Positions 25,391-36,982 of a DNA stretch of 64,000 nt are shown here, piece after piece. The first letter of the stretch is position 1. The number at the start of each line of letters is the position of its first letter. The stretch comes from Brachynemurus nebulosus (lineage: Eukaryota; Arthropoda; Insecta; Neuroptera; Myrmeleontidae): contig JAPWDM010000005.1 of the NCBI GenBank assembly GCA_035578155.1, positions 41,678,365-41,742,364 of the forward strand. Reading direction: 5' to 3'. Below the pieces are notes generated by a model that did no database searches, was not told the origin of the DNA, and saw only the letters and a program-made list of their open reading frames with translations. Both the position numbers and the translations under genes were made by a program.

Positions 25391-26056
25391 TTTGCTTCAC
25401 CGGGCTACTCATTTGACTCCAACGAGTGACTCACATGCTCCCGGAGTGACTCATTTTGCTCCCGTAGTGACTCATTTTGCTCCCGGAGTGACTCATTTTG
25501 CTCCCGGAGTGACTCATTTTGCTCCCGGAGTGACTCATTTTGCTCCCGGAGTGACTCATTTCGCTCCCGGCGTGACTCATTTTGCTCCCGGAGTGACTCA
25601 TATTGCTCCCGGAGTGACTCATATTGCTCCCGGAGTGACTCATATTGCTCCCGGAGTGACTCATTTTGCTCCCGGAGTGACTCATTTTGCTACCGGAGTG
25701 ACTCATTTTGCTCCCGGAGTGACTCATTTTTCTCCCGGAGCGACTCATTTGACTCCAACGAGTAACTCACATGCTCCCGGAGTGACTCATTTCGCTCCCG
25801 GAGTGACTCATTTTGCTCCCGGAGTGACTCATTTTGCTCCCGGAGTGACTCATTTTGCCCCCGGAGTGACTCATTTGGCTCCCGGAGTTACTCATCTTGC
25901 TCCCGGAGTGACTAATTTTGTTCCCGGAGTGACTCATTTTGCTCCCGGAGTGACTCATTTTGCTCCCGGAATGACTCATTTTACTCCCGGAGTGACTCAT
26001 TTTGCTCCCGGAGTGACTCAGTTTGCCCCCGGAGTGACTTATTTTGCCCCGGAGTG
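25391..26056 (-). promoter_or_regulatory. Array of ~29 x 21-bp units with AP-1/bZIP site TGAGTCA, right arm
   Basis: The inverse copy of the left array with one more unit (three rather than two units carry the variant CAATA spacer). It separates the CX2C gene (-) from the basic gene (+). Private changes such as CCGGCGTGACTCA near 25570 show that the two arrays have begun to diverge. Confidence 0.75.
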
Positions 26057-26072
26057 ACTCATACACCTTATC

Positions 26073-26429
26073 ATGGTTAAAGAGCTCATACACCTTATCA
26101 TGGTTAAAGGGCTCACACACATTATCATGGTTAAAGGGTATAAATTAGTTAAACTTACACAAAATATTGTCAATTTACCGGTGGTTGTCAAAGAGTTAAC
26201 ATCACTTTCGCTGAAAAAACAATTTCGTGGTAAAACAATTGCATTTCGAACCATGATAATTTACAATTCAGAGCAGTCCAACGCTAAACAACCTAGCAAA
26301 GGACTTTCGAAACCTAAGATCATTAAACGTAAAACTTTTAAGCGACAACACATTTCACCCGAAAATTTAGCATTCCTTAAATCACTAGGTCTTAAAGTGA
26401 AAAGAACATGGTATGCACCAATGTGCTAA
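26073..26429 (+). CDS. Small basic protein with N-terminal 9-residue repeats, right arm
   Basis: Identical in predicted sequence to the 118-residue product of 22383-22739, in mirror orientation. It is transcribed outward from the array, with the ATG in the context ATCATGG. The 27-bp repeats that supply three in-frame ATGs are at 26057-26133. Confidence 0.5.
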   Translation: MVKELIHLIMVKGLTHIIMVKGYKLVKLTQNIVNLPVVVKELTSLSLKKQFRGKTIAFRTMIIYNSEQSNAKQPSKGLSKPKIIKRKTFKRQHISPENLAFLKSLGLKVKRTWYAPMC

Positions 26430-26534
26430 ATATTATTAACAGTTTGTAATTTGATGGTCAACTAGCAATAGCTATTAGTATCCTTTTTCGGATACATCCC
26501 ACAAATTAACTATCCTCACCAATTTTAATTATTT

Positions 26535-26569
26535 TATATAAAGTTGTGGATTGTGTGAGTAAATTCAGT
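26535..26569 (+). promoter_or_regulatory. TATA plus initiator for the FLDIQG gene, right arm
   Basis: TATATAAAG at 26535-26543 and TCAGT at 26565-26569, with the A at +1 32 bases from the TATA start. The ATG follows at 26589. Confidence 0.65.
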
Positions 26570-26588
26570 TCTACAGCGGCGATAAAAA

Positions 26589-27063
26589 ATGGCGTTTCTT
26601 GACATACAAGGCTATCAAGGAGCTAACAACCAATTTTATTTTAAAGAAGTTGGTATCGTTGCGGAAAATTCGGATGAAATATTACATCTTATATTCGACG
26701 CACCGTTTGATTTCAACGAGTTGCCGAAGAAATATGAACGGGTTGCTGCACGTTGGCTTTGCCGAAATTGGCATGGGATACCTTGGTCATATGGATTTAT
26801 TCCGTACAAAAAACTTCATTCCATATTGAAACCTATATTAAAGAAGTTTCAAGGGCTGTGAAAAGAAGAAATGGATTTCAAATTTGTTTGATGGTACCGA
26901 AAACCAGCCGTGGATTTTGAATTTGGAAGAAATATTTGATGTACCGAAGATTTCCAATTTGCGAGATGAATATTATTCAAGACGCTGTATGATCCATTCA
27001 GATAAAATTTGCTCATTAGAAAACTGTATTCTTTTAAAAAAATTTTATATGGAAAATAAATAG
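26589..27063 (+). CDS. FLDIQG-motif protein with a +1 frameshift, right arm
   Basis: Mirror copy of 21749-22223 with the same first frame (90 codons, stop UGA at 26859-26861). The same coherent +1 continuation runs to TAG at 27061-27063. That the second frame stays open and keeps Trp- and Cys-containing motifs in both arms argues that it was recently translated or still is. Confidence 0.6.
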
Positions 27064-28252
27064 ATTTTTAGTAATATATAGATTTAAGCGATTTAATTTT
27101 TTTGTATACATATTCTATAAATAAAATTTTAAAAAAAAAAAGAAAAATATGTGCGTTTTATTTAATTATTACCCTGAATTCCCCTATTTTTTTTACAGCA
27201 AAAAGTTTCTTTCGTTAACCAATAAGAGTATTAACAAAAATCTTATGAAATTTATTATTCTAATTGAAAAGCATATTTCATGATACACCCTGTATACTAA
27301 AATATTTATTAAAAATACTAAATATACACCAGTTATATATACATGATATTATATATATGTTAATGATTGATAAAGTATCAAATTCAAAATGTTCTAGTCT
27401 ATAAAAATTTTGATTTTACAGACTTAAAAATTTAGTAAAACTCAATGCTGTTATCATTTTTATATTAAGCGACGTGTTTATAGTAATTTAAAACCAAAAA
27501 TTGAACTTTTATTCTGTTTAAAAATGTTAAATACAATACTATTATACCCTAATATAAATATGTATCAGTATTAAAATGATATACATTGATTTTGCTGATT
27601 AAACAAATTTTTTGCAATATTTATAAATTATTTTATAATTAGATTTAATACTTATTCATAAATGGCTATACAATTCGTTTACTAGTATTCATAAAAATTA
27701 AAATTATATACAAATTTTCTTTCTTATTCTCAATATACAGAGTGTATACATAAAATATTTTTAATATATAGAGTCTATACATATGTACATACTGAATTAT
27801 TTCAGATAATTTTCGTTTGATATAGAAACAGTTTTGTGCTACAGTCAAATTCAAAAGTGTTGTGCACCATAAGAAGTAATATTTTTTGTAACTTGTTAAA
27901 ATTTCAAGAACTTTTGTTAGTTAACTAAAAAATTGGTCACTGTAGGTTAAATGTTAAAGTATTAAAACTGATAAAAATAATTTCTTGTTTGAGGCCTACA
28001 ATGGGTGATATTTTTTACTAAACAATTTTTTAACTCATTAATATTCCATGACGTCATCTTTCTTATACCAAAAAAACTCCATATATGAGTCATATGATCA
28101 TAATTCAGCTAAAATAAACATTTAATTATTAGTTGTTTGTTTATTTTAAAACTGATAAAAATTCCTGGAATTTTCCAAGGTTAAATATACCAAAAATCCC
28201 CATAAGGTACAGTTAACACTCGATTTCCGGCAGTACAGTAGCGGTCAGAAAT
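27064..28252. other. Non-coding AT-rich segment of the right arm
   Basis: Mirror of 20561-21748. No gene is supported; the short open frames have no domains. Confidence 0.5.
27120..27125 (+). terminator. Polyadenylation signal AATAAA, right FLDIQG gene
   Basis: AATAAA about 57 bases after the distal stop; mirrors 21687-21692. Confidence 0.45.
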
Positions 28253-28772
28253 CTGGACCCCGGAGTCTGGTTTTAAAATCTAGCGCTTGGTACAGTGCCC
28301 CGCAAAATTTAGCGGCCACCCCTTGGGTTAGGACATTTCCCACATTTTTGACTTGGTAGTTCGTTTAAAATGACGCAATTAAGGCAAGCGCGTGTTGGGG
28401 TCAAGGTTTGCACGTACAGTGCGCTTCAAAAAGTGATCGGACACCTTTTTTTGGCCAGGGGGGCCCGCACTTTTGACACGGCAGTGTACCAAAAAATTAA
28501 GTACAGTACGGCGTCAAAAGTTTGGGGTCACCCCTTTATGTTAGGGTATTCCCCACATTTTTTAACGTAATAGTTCGTTTAAGATGACGTAATTAAGGCA
28601 AGCGCGTGTTGGGGTCAAGGTTTGCACGTACAGTGCGCTTCAAAAAGTGATCGGATACCTTTTTGTCCAGGGGGGGTCCACACTTTTGACACGGTAGTGT
28701 ACCAAAAATTTAAGTACAGTACGGTGTCAAAAGTTTGGGGCCACCCCCGAATTAGGGTAACCCCACATTTTT
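28253..28772 (-). repeat. ~210-bp tandem repeats in the right arm
   Basis: Mirror copy of 20041-20560 in opposite orientation, same unit content, lying about 460 bp from the outer tip of the right arm. Confidence 0.75.
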
Positions 28773-29229
28773 GACGTGGTAGTGTACCCCATCTATCAAA
28801 TTGTGGCCTAAAATTCAGTCTGCGCATGCGTCGTGTACTTAAATTCAGTCTGCGCATGCGTTAGGTTTGCATTCAAAAATTACATTAGTGCCGGCGCATA
28901 ATGGGTTAACACAAAACCAAATTGTCATAAGTAAATTGTGATGACGCATAATGAGTTAACATAAATTAATTTGGTTGCTGGTAATGACTCATCTCTTACG
29001 AATTTCAAGGCCAACAGTATGAGCGCGTGTGGGGTCAAATGTCAACAACAAATTTTAAATACATGTACTCGCTACGTGCCGGGTCAAAAATCAATCCATA
29101 CATGAGGTACATTGTGTCTCAAAAATTTGGGTACATCTTGCGTCAGGATGTACTGGATACATCTTGCATCAGTATGTACCCAAACTGTTGAGACAACCGG
29201 TGTGCTCGCTCTGTCATAGCTTATCTACT

Positions 29230-29235
29230 AGCGGC
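29230..29235 (+). repeat. Target site duplication AGCGGC, right
   Basis: Pairs with 19578-19583. The match directly abuts the last base of the arm, so it is not part of the inverted repeat. Confidence 0.8.
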
Positions 29236-29452
29236 ACCTCTCCCATAGCTGTGGGAAAGACGCCGCTTTGCAGGCTCTACAAAAATGTTAATTATGAATC
29301 CTTTATGACTCAAAATTTAAAATTATTTATAAATAATTTTAAAGAACAATGCTTACATTTATTGTGTACCAAATTTCAAATCAATTAAATGCATACTTTA
29401 AGAATTATCAAGTGTTTTCAAAATGTGCGGCATCTATCCCGCATTCACCCTA

Positions 29453-30737
29453 TAGCGAGGAATATAAATCTTCATCAATTTAAATGCTTTCTTTATCTTG
29501 TGCTGTGTATTTAACGAAGATAAGAGAGTACGTATGGATATAAATGATTTTAAAAAAATATAGATTTACGGTAGCTTCAAGTGAACATATACACTGAAAA
29601 AACTGAATTGTTGATATCGCCAAAGAAAGTTTAGTTAACTTTAAACAGTTGCTCTAACAACTTTTTATATAATTCACGGCACGATGCTATAAATGAAGTT
29701 ATCCAGCGAATAAAAATTAGTTGCGGTAACTACAATGGGTCGAATAAAAGATTTATTAACAGACACTCTATGTTTAGGGCAATAGAAGAGTTACTCTAAC
29801 TAGTGCATTATTGTTAATAAAATCAAAATTTTATGTAATCATTGGAAGCATTTTTTTTGTTTTAGTTACAGTACCTAAACAATTTTTTTTGATGCCGTAA
29901 TTCAGTATAGAAAATTTAATCGTATTTTTTTTAGTGTAATAGAAAAAAGCGGGAAATACAATGTATTTGTATACAATCAACAATATTGTACAAGTAGACT
30001 TTGTAACTCACTATTCTAAATGTGATTTGTCAGCTGTCAACTTATGTGCCAATTGTCGACATTCTCTACAGCATAGTCGGTATTATTATCTCTATTATCG
30101 ACATTGTCTACTATTTATCGACTTTCACATGTAGACTATGGCCATTTACATGTAATTGCACGACATTATTAGCTTACAGTATTACCTTACATTCCAAGCT
30201 TAATTTAGTGTCCTTTTCTCGTATCTGTTTCCTAAATACCCTCCTTGATATGTGGATGAAATTTGAATTATGTTTTTAAATATTTTAATCAATTTAATAA
30301 AAGGTCTCAAATCTAAAAAAAATTTAAATCTATTATTAGAATTCTCAAAATTCCAGATCAAATTTCATTCTTTTTGTAATAATAATTTTGGATACATTTA
30401 CTTTCAAGAACAATTAAAATATGTAGTTGATAACTCCCCTTCGTGTTCTTTCTCATTTTCGGAATTTTAGTTCAATAAATAAATTCCATCACTGTAATAT
30501 GCCGTACATACAAAAATAAATTGAATACGAAATTAGAAAGATAATTGAACCATCGACGTCTTTTGTTCGTTTTAGTTCCCCTAATACCTCACTCCTTTCC
30601 CTTACTTTCACCCACCCAAATGGAATTTCATATTATAATTCCATAGGTAATCGATAACAATTGACACACTTCTAAACGTTTCGTTTAATACTTATTACTA
30701 ATGCGGGATTTGGCGGGCAGTGACACGTTTATAAAAA
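29453..30737. other. AT-rich stretch, no gene seen
   Basis: Frames at 30022-30279 and 30270-30470 are short and without recognisable motifs. Around 30040-30130 GTCGACATT-like words recur a few times. Confidence 0.35.
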
Positions 30738-31691
30738 TACAGTGGAGCTTCACTAAAGTTAAGAAAAATTTGGGAAACTTTAGTGAAACTTTACTTTAGT
30801 GAAGCAGATTGAGGTCAATGGCGGTCATTTAATACATGATCGGGACTAAATAATAATTTAAGTCATAGGTGACGTACAAGAGCAAACTATTTAATAATTT
30901 GAATTCCAGTGGATTAATTGGATTTTATACTAATGTATAAATTTAATTAAAAATATTACTGTTAGAAAGTTCTTCATTATATAGATATATCTGCTATAGA
31001 AATTGTTTTTTTGTTCCTTGAACTAACAATTGACAAGTACCGTATCTATTTTTCAATCTATCTAAGCAGCTACGATTTGCCTTGGATTCACCAAATTTTC
31101 CGAATTAGTTATTAAGTACCTGGTATTCAAATATTTTGGTAAATTAATTTATTATATTAAGTCAATAACTGAATTGAGTAAGTAGCCTTCAATCAGATCA
31201 CTCGCTTTGTATATATCTGAAAAAAATTTTTAAAATTCTAAAATTCAACATTCTAGAATGCTTTTTGCATAGAGAATAAATTTTATTAAAAAACACCACT
31301 GATTTGTTTACGTTTTTATGTTTTAAGGTTTTATAATTTATGACTTTATAGTTCAGCTCATAACCAATCTTAGTTATGTCATGAAAAGTGTATAACTAAT
31401 ATTATTTCCTTTTGTTTTTCTAATATTGCTCGATTTTTCACTTTCAATAAACATAATTAGTAACATTTATATACAGTTACAAACGAAGTTCTAAAATTCG
31501 ACAGAGAAAAGTTTAAATTTGAATACTCTTGCCAATACTCTTCCCAATAATTAAATTTGAATACTCTTCCAAACCAATTTCTTTAAATCATACTATATGT
31601 ACTTGTTTTTCTTAATACGCATATACATTTTATGGAATTTATAATGTCTGATATTTAAAACTGATGTAAACTTTATTGAAGCTCTGCTGTA
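30738..31691. mobile_element. Tc1/mariner- or pogo-type MITE with TA duplication
   Basis: CAGTGGAGCTTCACTAAAG at 30740 is matched by the inverse CTTTATTGAAGCTCTGCTG ending at 31689, and both are bounded by TA. CAG...CTG ends with TA duplication are typical of pogo/Tigger-like elements. A small palindrome (TTTAGTGAA/TTCACTAAA) follows the left end at 30750-30805. The 950-bp interior encodes nothing recognisable. Confidence 0.55.
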
Positions 31692-31733
31692 CGTTGTGTC
31701 TCAGAATTGTCTTCAGGTACGTGTCACTAACAA

Positions 31734-32834
31734 GGAATGTTACGGAAGTGTCCCCCTGCGATTTCGGTTTTTTTAAAACTTATATTGTAGTACTTAACAA
31801 AGTAACAAACATACTGTATACATAAAGTAACAAACGTACCTACTTGTCAAATTGCATATTTAGGAGGTAAAGTATCCGCCTTGAAAAATTTGTTGAAAAA
31901 TCATAATTTGGTCTTCTGGCTCGACGAGAGAGTGGAGTAGCCGGGGTTGTAACACCGAGGCCCGGGCAGGAAGAGGGGGCTCGTCGCGGATAATAGGAGA
32001 CCGGGGAAAAGTTAAACTTAATTTTTTTTTTGACCTTGTCACTTATTTTTTGAGGGAGAATTTTTAAGAGACATGCTTTATTCTCGGAGCCCGTCATTTA
32101 TTTCCACGGCCCTGTTGGTGTTTTTCTCATATTAATCTCTAAACGATTTTGATGAAAAGTGGTCAAAAGATTTAGACTAAGGTTATATTAGTCTAAAAGT
32201 CTTTTCATTAAAGTTACATTATTTTTAAGGGATTAAATACCACTCAGAGTGGGATAATTGAATTCTTTTTTATTTTAGAAATTATAGCTCAAATTGTTTA
32301 AAATTCCGTAGTAATGTTATACCTATCATGTTATATCTAGTTAGTAAATGAGACAAGTTATCCACGGTAATCGGTAGCAGAACTGGGCGTTTATTGGAGG
32401 CTATACATGAGAGTGAAATTTTCAGTTAAAAGTAAATATTTTGAACTTTCTCAGTTAGAAAATTTGTAAAATGTTCTTTTTCAAATGTCGATAAGAAAAG
32501 TATCCTTTTAGGACTGTTCTTTCTTGGAGTGTTTAAAGAATTTGATGATTCCACTGTGAGGGGTTTTTAAACCCCCAAAAACAAAGGTAATCTCAATGAA
32601 AAGAAATCTAGAATAACGTAAGCTCAGTCTAAATATTTTCAGGCAAAATCGTTTTAAGACTAGAATGAGAAAAAACGAAAATATGATTTTCCAACAAATT
32701 TTTGAAGGGATATCTTACCCTCTAAATATGCAACTGGATACGTACAATTGCAATATGTTTGTTACTTTGTTAAGTAGGTACTTCGAAATATACAAAAATG
32801 ACAGAAATCGAAGGGGGACACTTCCGTAACATTC
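31734..32834. mobile_element. Element with ~85-bp inverted ends (GGAATGTTACGGAAGTGTCC)
   Basis: GGAATGTTACGGAAGTGTCC and the following CCCTNCGATTTC, then ACTTAACAAAGTAACAAACAT, occur at 31734-31815 and reversed at 32747-32834. Within it, 31950-32020 is GC-rich (GGCCCGGGCAGGAAGAG, AGGAGACCGGGGAAAAGTTAA) and resembles 59500-59570. The frame at 31840-32097 (-) shows no domain. No clear target duplication. Class unknown. Confidence 0.55.
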
Positions 32835-35623
32835 CGTACAACCTGCATGTCTAATATTATATTACTATTCTATTTTTGAAATACTTTAGCTTCATTGTAA
32901 AATGCATTCAGCATGGTTCGGTTCGTATGAGGAACAAATTGATATTTGAAAGTTCGACTTAATTAATATTTTATCTCGCGTAGTTCATTTACTCTTTAGC
33001 ATTGCACTTTTTGCATTGTCATGTCGAATTTTTAAAATACAAGTTCTCAATAGTTCCTTTACTTCTATACTTTATAATAATTTGAATGAATGTAACCGTC
33101 GCGATTTTTTTTTACGAATTCTTACTACTATCACTTTTATCTACGAAAGAGAGAAAAAGTCACATTTTCGACAATTCGATTTAAAATGATATCACTTATC
33201 TTTTTGATGCTCTGTACAGAAGCGTACCTATAGTATGTAAGTACCTGCCACCGCTATGATAAAAGGTACATTTTCACAACACTATATAAAAAAAGGATAA
33301 AAGTACGAACGGACGGAAATAAAAAAATTCCAATTACATTTTAGTTGAACACAATAGATGATCCTCTTTATTGGGAAATAGATTTATTCATCTAAGTGAC
33401 ATAGACAAGTTTTCCTCTTCAATCGATTCTCAAGAGATTTTATCATTTCAATTTATAAGTGGATAAATTTGGATAAATTTTCATATTTCAAGAAAACTTT
33501 TATGTGGATCAAAGAAATTTAATGCATAATAAAACATTTACTTTTTATTTTATTTAAAAAATTGTTTCAAAAATATGTAAAATGACGAATCCGTATTTCG
33601 ATTACTATAGATTTAATGCCGGATTTAATTTTGACCATTGTTTTTAAGCCCATGACATTATAATACCTATTGAAATCTGACATAGAGGACAGCTGATTAA
33701 GGTAATTGGTCAATCAGACGATTTTTTCAAAGGATTTTAACGAAACTTCTCTAAATATTTATTTAATTCAATACCAATAATACGAGCCCTTATACCGAAA
33801 AGAAAATTGACCACCCCAATTTTGAGAAAAAAAAAACTTCAAAGTTTTGTAATTTTAACACGGGCTCTTATGGGAAAACTCTATTTTTTTTTTAATAAAA
33901 TGCAAACGTGTCAAAGGAATTTGATAAAAATATAATATGTTATAAAATACAAAGTTACAAACCATATTTAATAAGAAATATAAATTATTCACCACGACGT
34001 TTTTAAAATATAATTTATAAACATTATTTTACAACGTTTTTACAATGCTTTTTCAATAAGGCTTTTATATTGCTACAACATAAGCGCGCGGAAATTAAAA
34101 ATAGCTGAATTTCCCGCTAAAAATAAGTGATATACAAATATAATCACTGAAGAATATTAATACATTATTTAATTTTTGATAAAATAAATTTTTTTTGAGA
34201 TATACTTTTGTACCTGATTATCTCAGAGCAACTACGTTACCATAATTAATATATTCTTAAAAAGCAGTGAATATTTTGAAAACAATTTGACATTTCTTCT
34301 TAGTTTCTATTTCTTAAGCTAACCAGACAATTACCTACACTAAAATTTTGTAGAAATTATCTCAATATTCGCAATTCTCTGAAATAATTCTCAATTATGT
34401 CAGAGTACCAAGTTATGTCATAAAAATTTTTTGTTACTGCTAACTCACTTTTTCATTACTTTAGCACACTTATGCCATGAACTGACCACTTGTAGCTTAG
34501 TTAACTGACATGTCATTTTCTTGTATGGTATACCTACTTTTAAAAATAACTTTTGCTAAAACTTTACAACTTTATTACATTATATATTATAGACTAATAT
34601 TTTTACAAAAAAAAAAACGTAAAAATTTATAAATTTAAAATACGTCAAATTAAACTTTCTCAAGTTATCCTATAATAATTGAGTTAAAAGTTTTCTACGT
34701 AGATATCTAAACTTTCCATAGAGCAAGTACTTATAATAAAGTAAGAACCATTTTATGTGAATAATATAATCCATTATTTACAATAGAAAATGTTCTCTTT
34801 TTTATAACAAAAGAACATAAACCTCTCGCATGGCTCATAACACTACAATAACATTTTAAAAAATATGTTATAATTTAAGATCCTAATGATACAAAATTAA
34901 AATGTCTAGGAACAAATTGATATCGCTGAAACCACGCAAAAAATAAAATCGGTATTGGATAAATAAGAAATTTTGATTGGTTCCTTTTTCAACGAATACG
35001 TATCTACGTATAGATACAAAATGCAATAAAATGAAAAATAAATAAAATTTAGAAAAAAAGAGCGGGAACTAGAGATTCGGAAGAAAAAACGAATTTTCTT
35101 TATATTCTTCATTTTCCTCTTTGGCCTCATCCCAATGAATTGCAAAAAATTGAGGTTTTTTTTATGTAAGATAGAAAGATATAAAAGTATGGAAGTTTTC
35201 GAAAAAAAAAAATGTGATCAGTAAAAAAAAATTTAACACATTTTATTTATGTTTATGTGTACTATTGTTATTATTTGTTATACGAAATATTTATATAAAC
35301 AATTTTTTTTCCTTACTTATTCTGTTTTTTTTACACAAATATATAGTATGTATATTTCAAAATTACATTACGCACCAGGTTGTTGCAGTATTATCTTAAA
35401 ACTTTATGAACGCCATAAAATATTGTCTGAAGGTTAAAGTGAAAAGACTTTTCGAACGAAGATATCGAAAAAAATATGTTTTTTCTACTAATTCCATCTG
35501 ATTCAGATATGTGCAATAAATATGTCAAATGGAATGAAGCTGGTTGTAATAATAAGAGTCAAATTTTTTCAACCAGAAAATTATACTAACATTTATATTA
35601 AGTACATAAACTAATTTTTCTGA
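32835..35623. other. AT-rich stretch, no gene seen
   Basis: Poly(A)/poly(T) runs and short frames only. Opposing frames at 34906-35145 and 35214-35437 carry no motif. Confidence 0.35.
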
Positions 35624-36894
35624 TAAAGGAGGGAGTATAAAAATAGCCAATTTTTGCCCAATGAGCGGCAAGTAAAATAATGATTTGTAATTGAAGTTCT
35701 CATTCTACAGAATGCAAAAACATCAGTTATAAACATTTTTCTTCAAGGGAACATTTTAAAAATTATTGCTCAACCACTTGTAGTAATACCAATGGTAACA
35801 TGAACAAACTACCAATTTCAACTACTTGTATTCCAAATTTTTTATTAAAAAACACAGAGATACATATAAAATGTGTTACAAAAACAAATTATTATAAGAT
35901 TTAAGGTAAATTGAGGTCGATTTTTTAGTCATTTAGTCACTATCTGAATCCTCATCATCGGGCGAATAGTTGGTGAAAATTGTTGGAAGATATTGTCCAG
36001 GGATGTGTATATTATCCAGATATCTTGTACAGATTTGCCAGATCCATGATAATTACAAACTCGAGAACCATACTTAACGTACACATTCGTATTTATATAA
36101 ATCTCAAGACACTCTTCTTTTGTAAGTAATCGAAGTGCACTATTTTTATTAAGACATTTAAAAATACATTGATTATCAGAAAATGAAGCTCGTTCGATAA
36201 GAAGATTGGCGTGATCACTGTTGAGTTCTTTTCGATTTTGTGGCTCCACTGATACTACATTTTTTGATGAACGAGTAAATATTTTGTAACATTTTAAACA
36301 ACGGAACTCACCATCGGTTTCATGATATTCATTACGAGCTCTTTTTTCGAGAGACTTCATGCAGTCGACACACTTTAACGGCATTTTCTCGATTAGATAT
36401 AATAAAAAAATATTAAGAAACTGAAAATCACTAGAATAAACTGATATAAGAAAAATAATTGAAAACTAGCACTAGACAATTAACGATCCAATATGTTTGT
36501 AACAATAATTATTGGTTTATATAGAGTAACGATTAATTCAAATAAGATAAGTTCACCTGTATATTATTTTGTAATAGAGTTAGTGAGAGAGCTCCTAATA
36601 AAATAATCTGATTTTTGATATAGAGTATCAATGATGCTTTATGGCAACAAACAAGTCCGAACGAATCTCATACGGCCGGATGCCGTCGCGATATAAACAA
36701 TAAAATAGTTGAAATTGGTAGATTATGGGTATTGTCACAAGTGGTTGAGTAATAGTTTTTAAAATGTTCCCTTGAAGTAAAATGATTATAATTGATATTT
36801 TTGAATTCTGTGGAATGAGTACTTTAATTACAAATCATTATTTTACTTGCCGCTCATTGGGCAAAAATTGGCTGTTTTTATACTCCCTCCTTTA
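35624..36894. mobile_element. TIR element with TA duplication and a broken zinc-binding gene
   Basis: AAGGAGGGAGTATAAAAA at 35626 and its inverse ending at 36892 begin an inverted repeat of roughly 170 bp. This includes GCCCAATGAGCGGCAAGTAA and, further in, CAACCACTTGT and GGGAACATTTTAAAA. TA flanks both ends (35624-35625, 36893-36894). The sole gene is the broken one at 35933-36384. The interior is too short for a full transposase, so this is a deletion derivative. Confidence 0.65.
35933..36384 (-). pseudogene. Broken zinc-binding protein of a DNA transposon
   Basis: The frame opens MPLKCVDC at 36384. CX2C at residues 5-8 and CLKC at 29-32 form a zinc-ribbon-like pair, followed by CIFKCLN near 73-79 and RVCNYHGSGKS near 108-118. 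Around 36015-36025 the frame breaks; a neighbouring frame then reads a coherent proline- and Asp-rich tail ending SPDDEDSDSD, with stop at 35933-35935. The layout resembles the N-terminal zinc-binding region of some DDE transposases (ISL2EU/PIF-like), an inference from motif style only. The DDE core is absent. Confidence 0.45.
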
Positions 36895-36982
36895 CAGCCA
36901 AAATTCCAAAACGTTTTTTTTTTTTTGTAGCTTGTAATAGATAAGCATGTTTCTTGATAAAGTCATCTTTACTACTAAAACT

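Larger units (their letters stand above)
19584..29229. mobile_element. Polinton-like 9.6-kb element with 3.8-kb inverted arms and 6-bp target duplication
   Basis: The outermost bases are AGTAGATAAGC and, reversed, GCTTATCTACT. The 6-bp AGCGGC immediately precedes (19578-19583) and follows (29230-29235). Arms 19584-23416 and 25375-29229 are nearly identical inverted copies enclosing a unique core of 1,958 bp. A 6-bp duplication and AG...CT ends are established traits of Polinton/Maverick elements, but known Polintons are usually 15-20 kb with arms under about 1 kb and carry polymerase, integrase, ATPase, protease and capsid genes, none of which is seen. Likely a non-autonomous derivative or a distinct family with giant arms. 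Gene order: FLDIQG gene (-), basic gene (-), array, zinc finger (+), CX2C gene (-), array, basic gene (+), FLDIQG gene (+). Confidence 0.8.
25375..29229 (-). repeat. Right inverted arm (3,855 bp)
   Basis: The inverse copy of 19584-23416 with one additional 21-bp array unit. Because both arms also share the frameshift in the FLDIQG gene, they either derive from one recent event or are kept alike by gene conversion. Confidence 0.9.
18838..29452. mobile_element. Degraded pogo/Tigger-like element, split by the 9.6-kb insertion
   Basis: The ends are GGGTAAGTACGGGAGAGATG at 18840 and CATCTATCCCGCATTCACCC ending at 29450, imperfect inverted repeats of each other. Each is bounded by a TA dinucleotide (18838-18839, 29451-29452), as for Tc1/mariner/pogo elements. 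Without the insertion at 19584-29229 and one copy of its target duplication, about 953 bp remain. Subterminal repeats like GCGGCATCTATCCC recur at 19199 and, inverted, near 19221 and 19248. A broken transposase tail lies at 19381-19557. The element was internally deleted or decayed and was a passive target. Confidence 0.7.

Noticed and set aside
25266..26057. A 263-codon plus-strand frame through the right 21-bp array (THFAPGV heptads)
   Set aside because: It is the non-regulatory reading of an enhancer-like array, runs antisense to the CX2C gene at its start, and its mirror in the left arm has a different N-terminus.
19584..29229. Assembly artefact from a mis-joined inverted duplication
   Set aside because: The 6-bp duplication at the tips, private differences between the arms and the clean empty site in an older element argue for a real insertion, although long reads would settle it.
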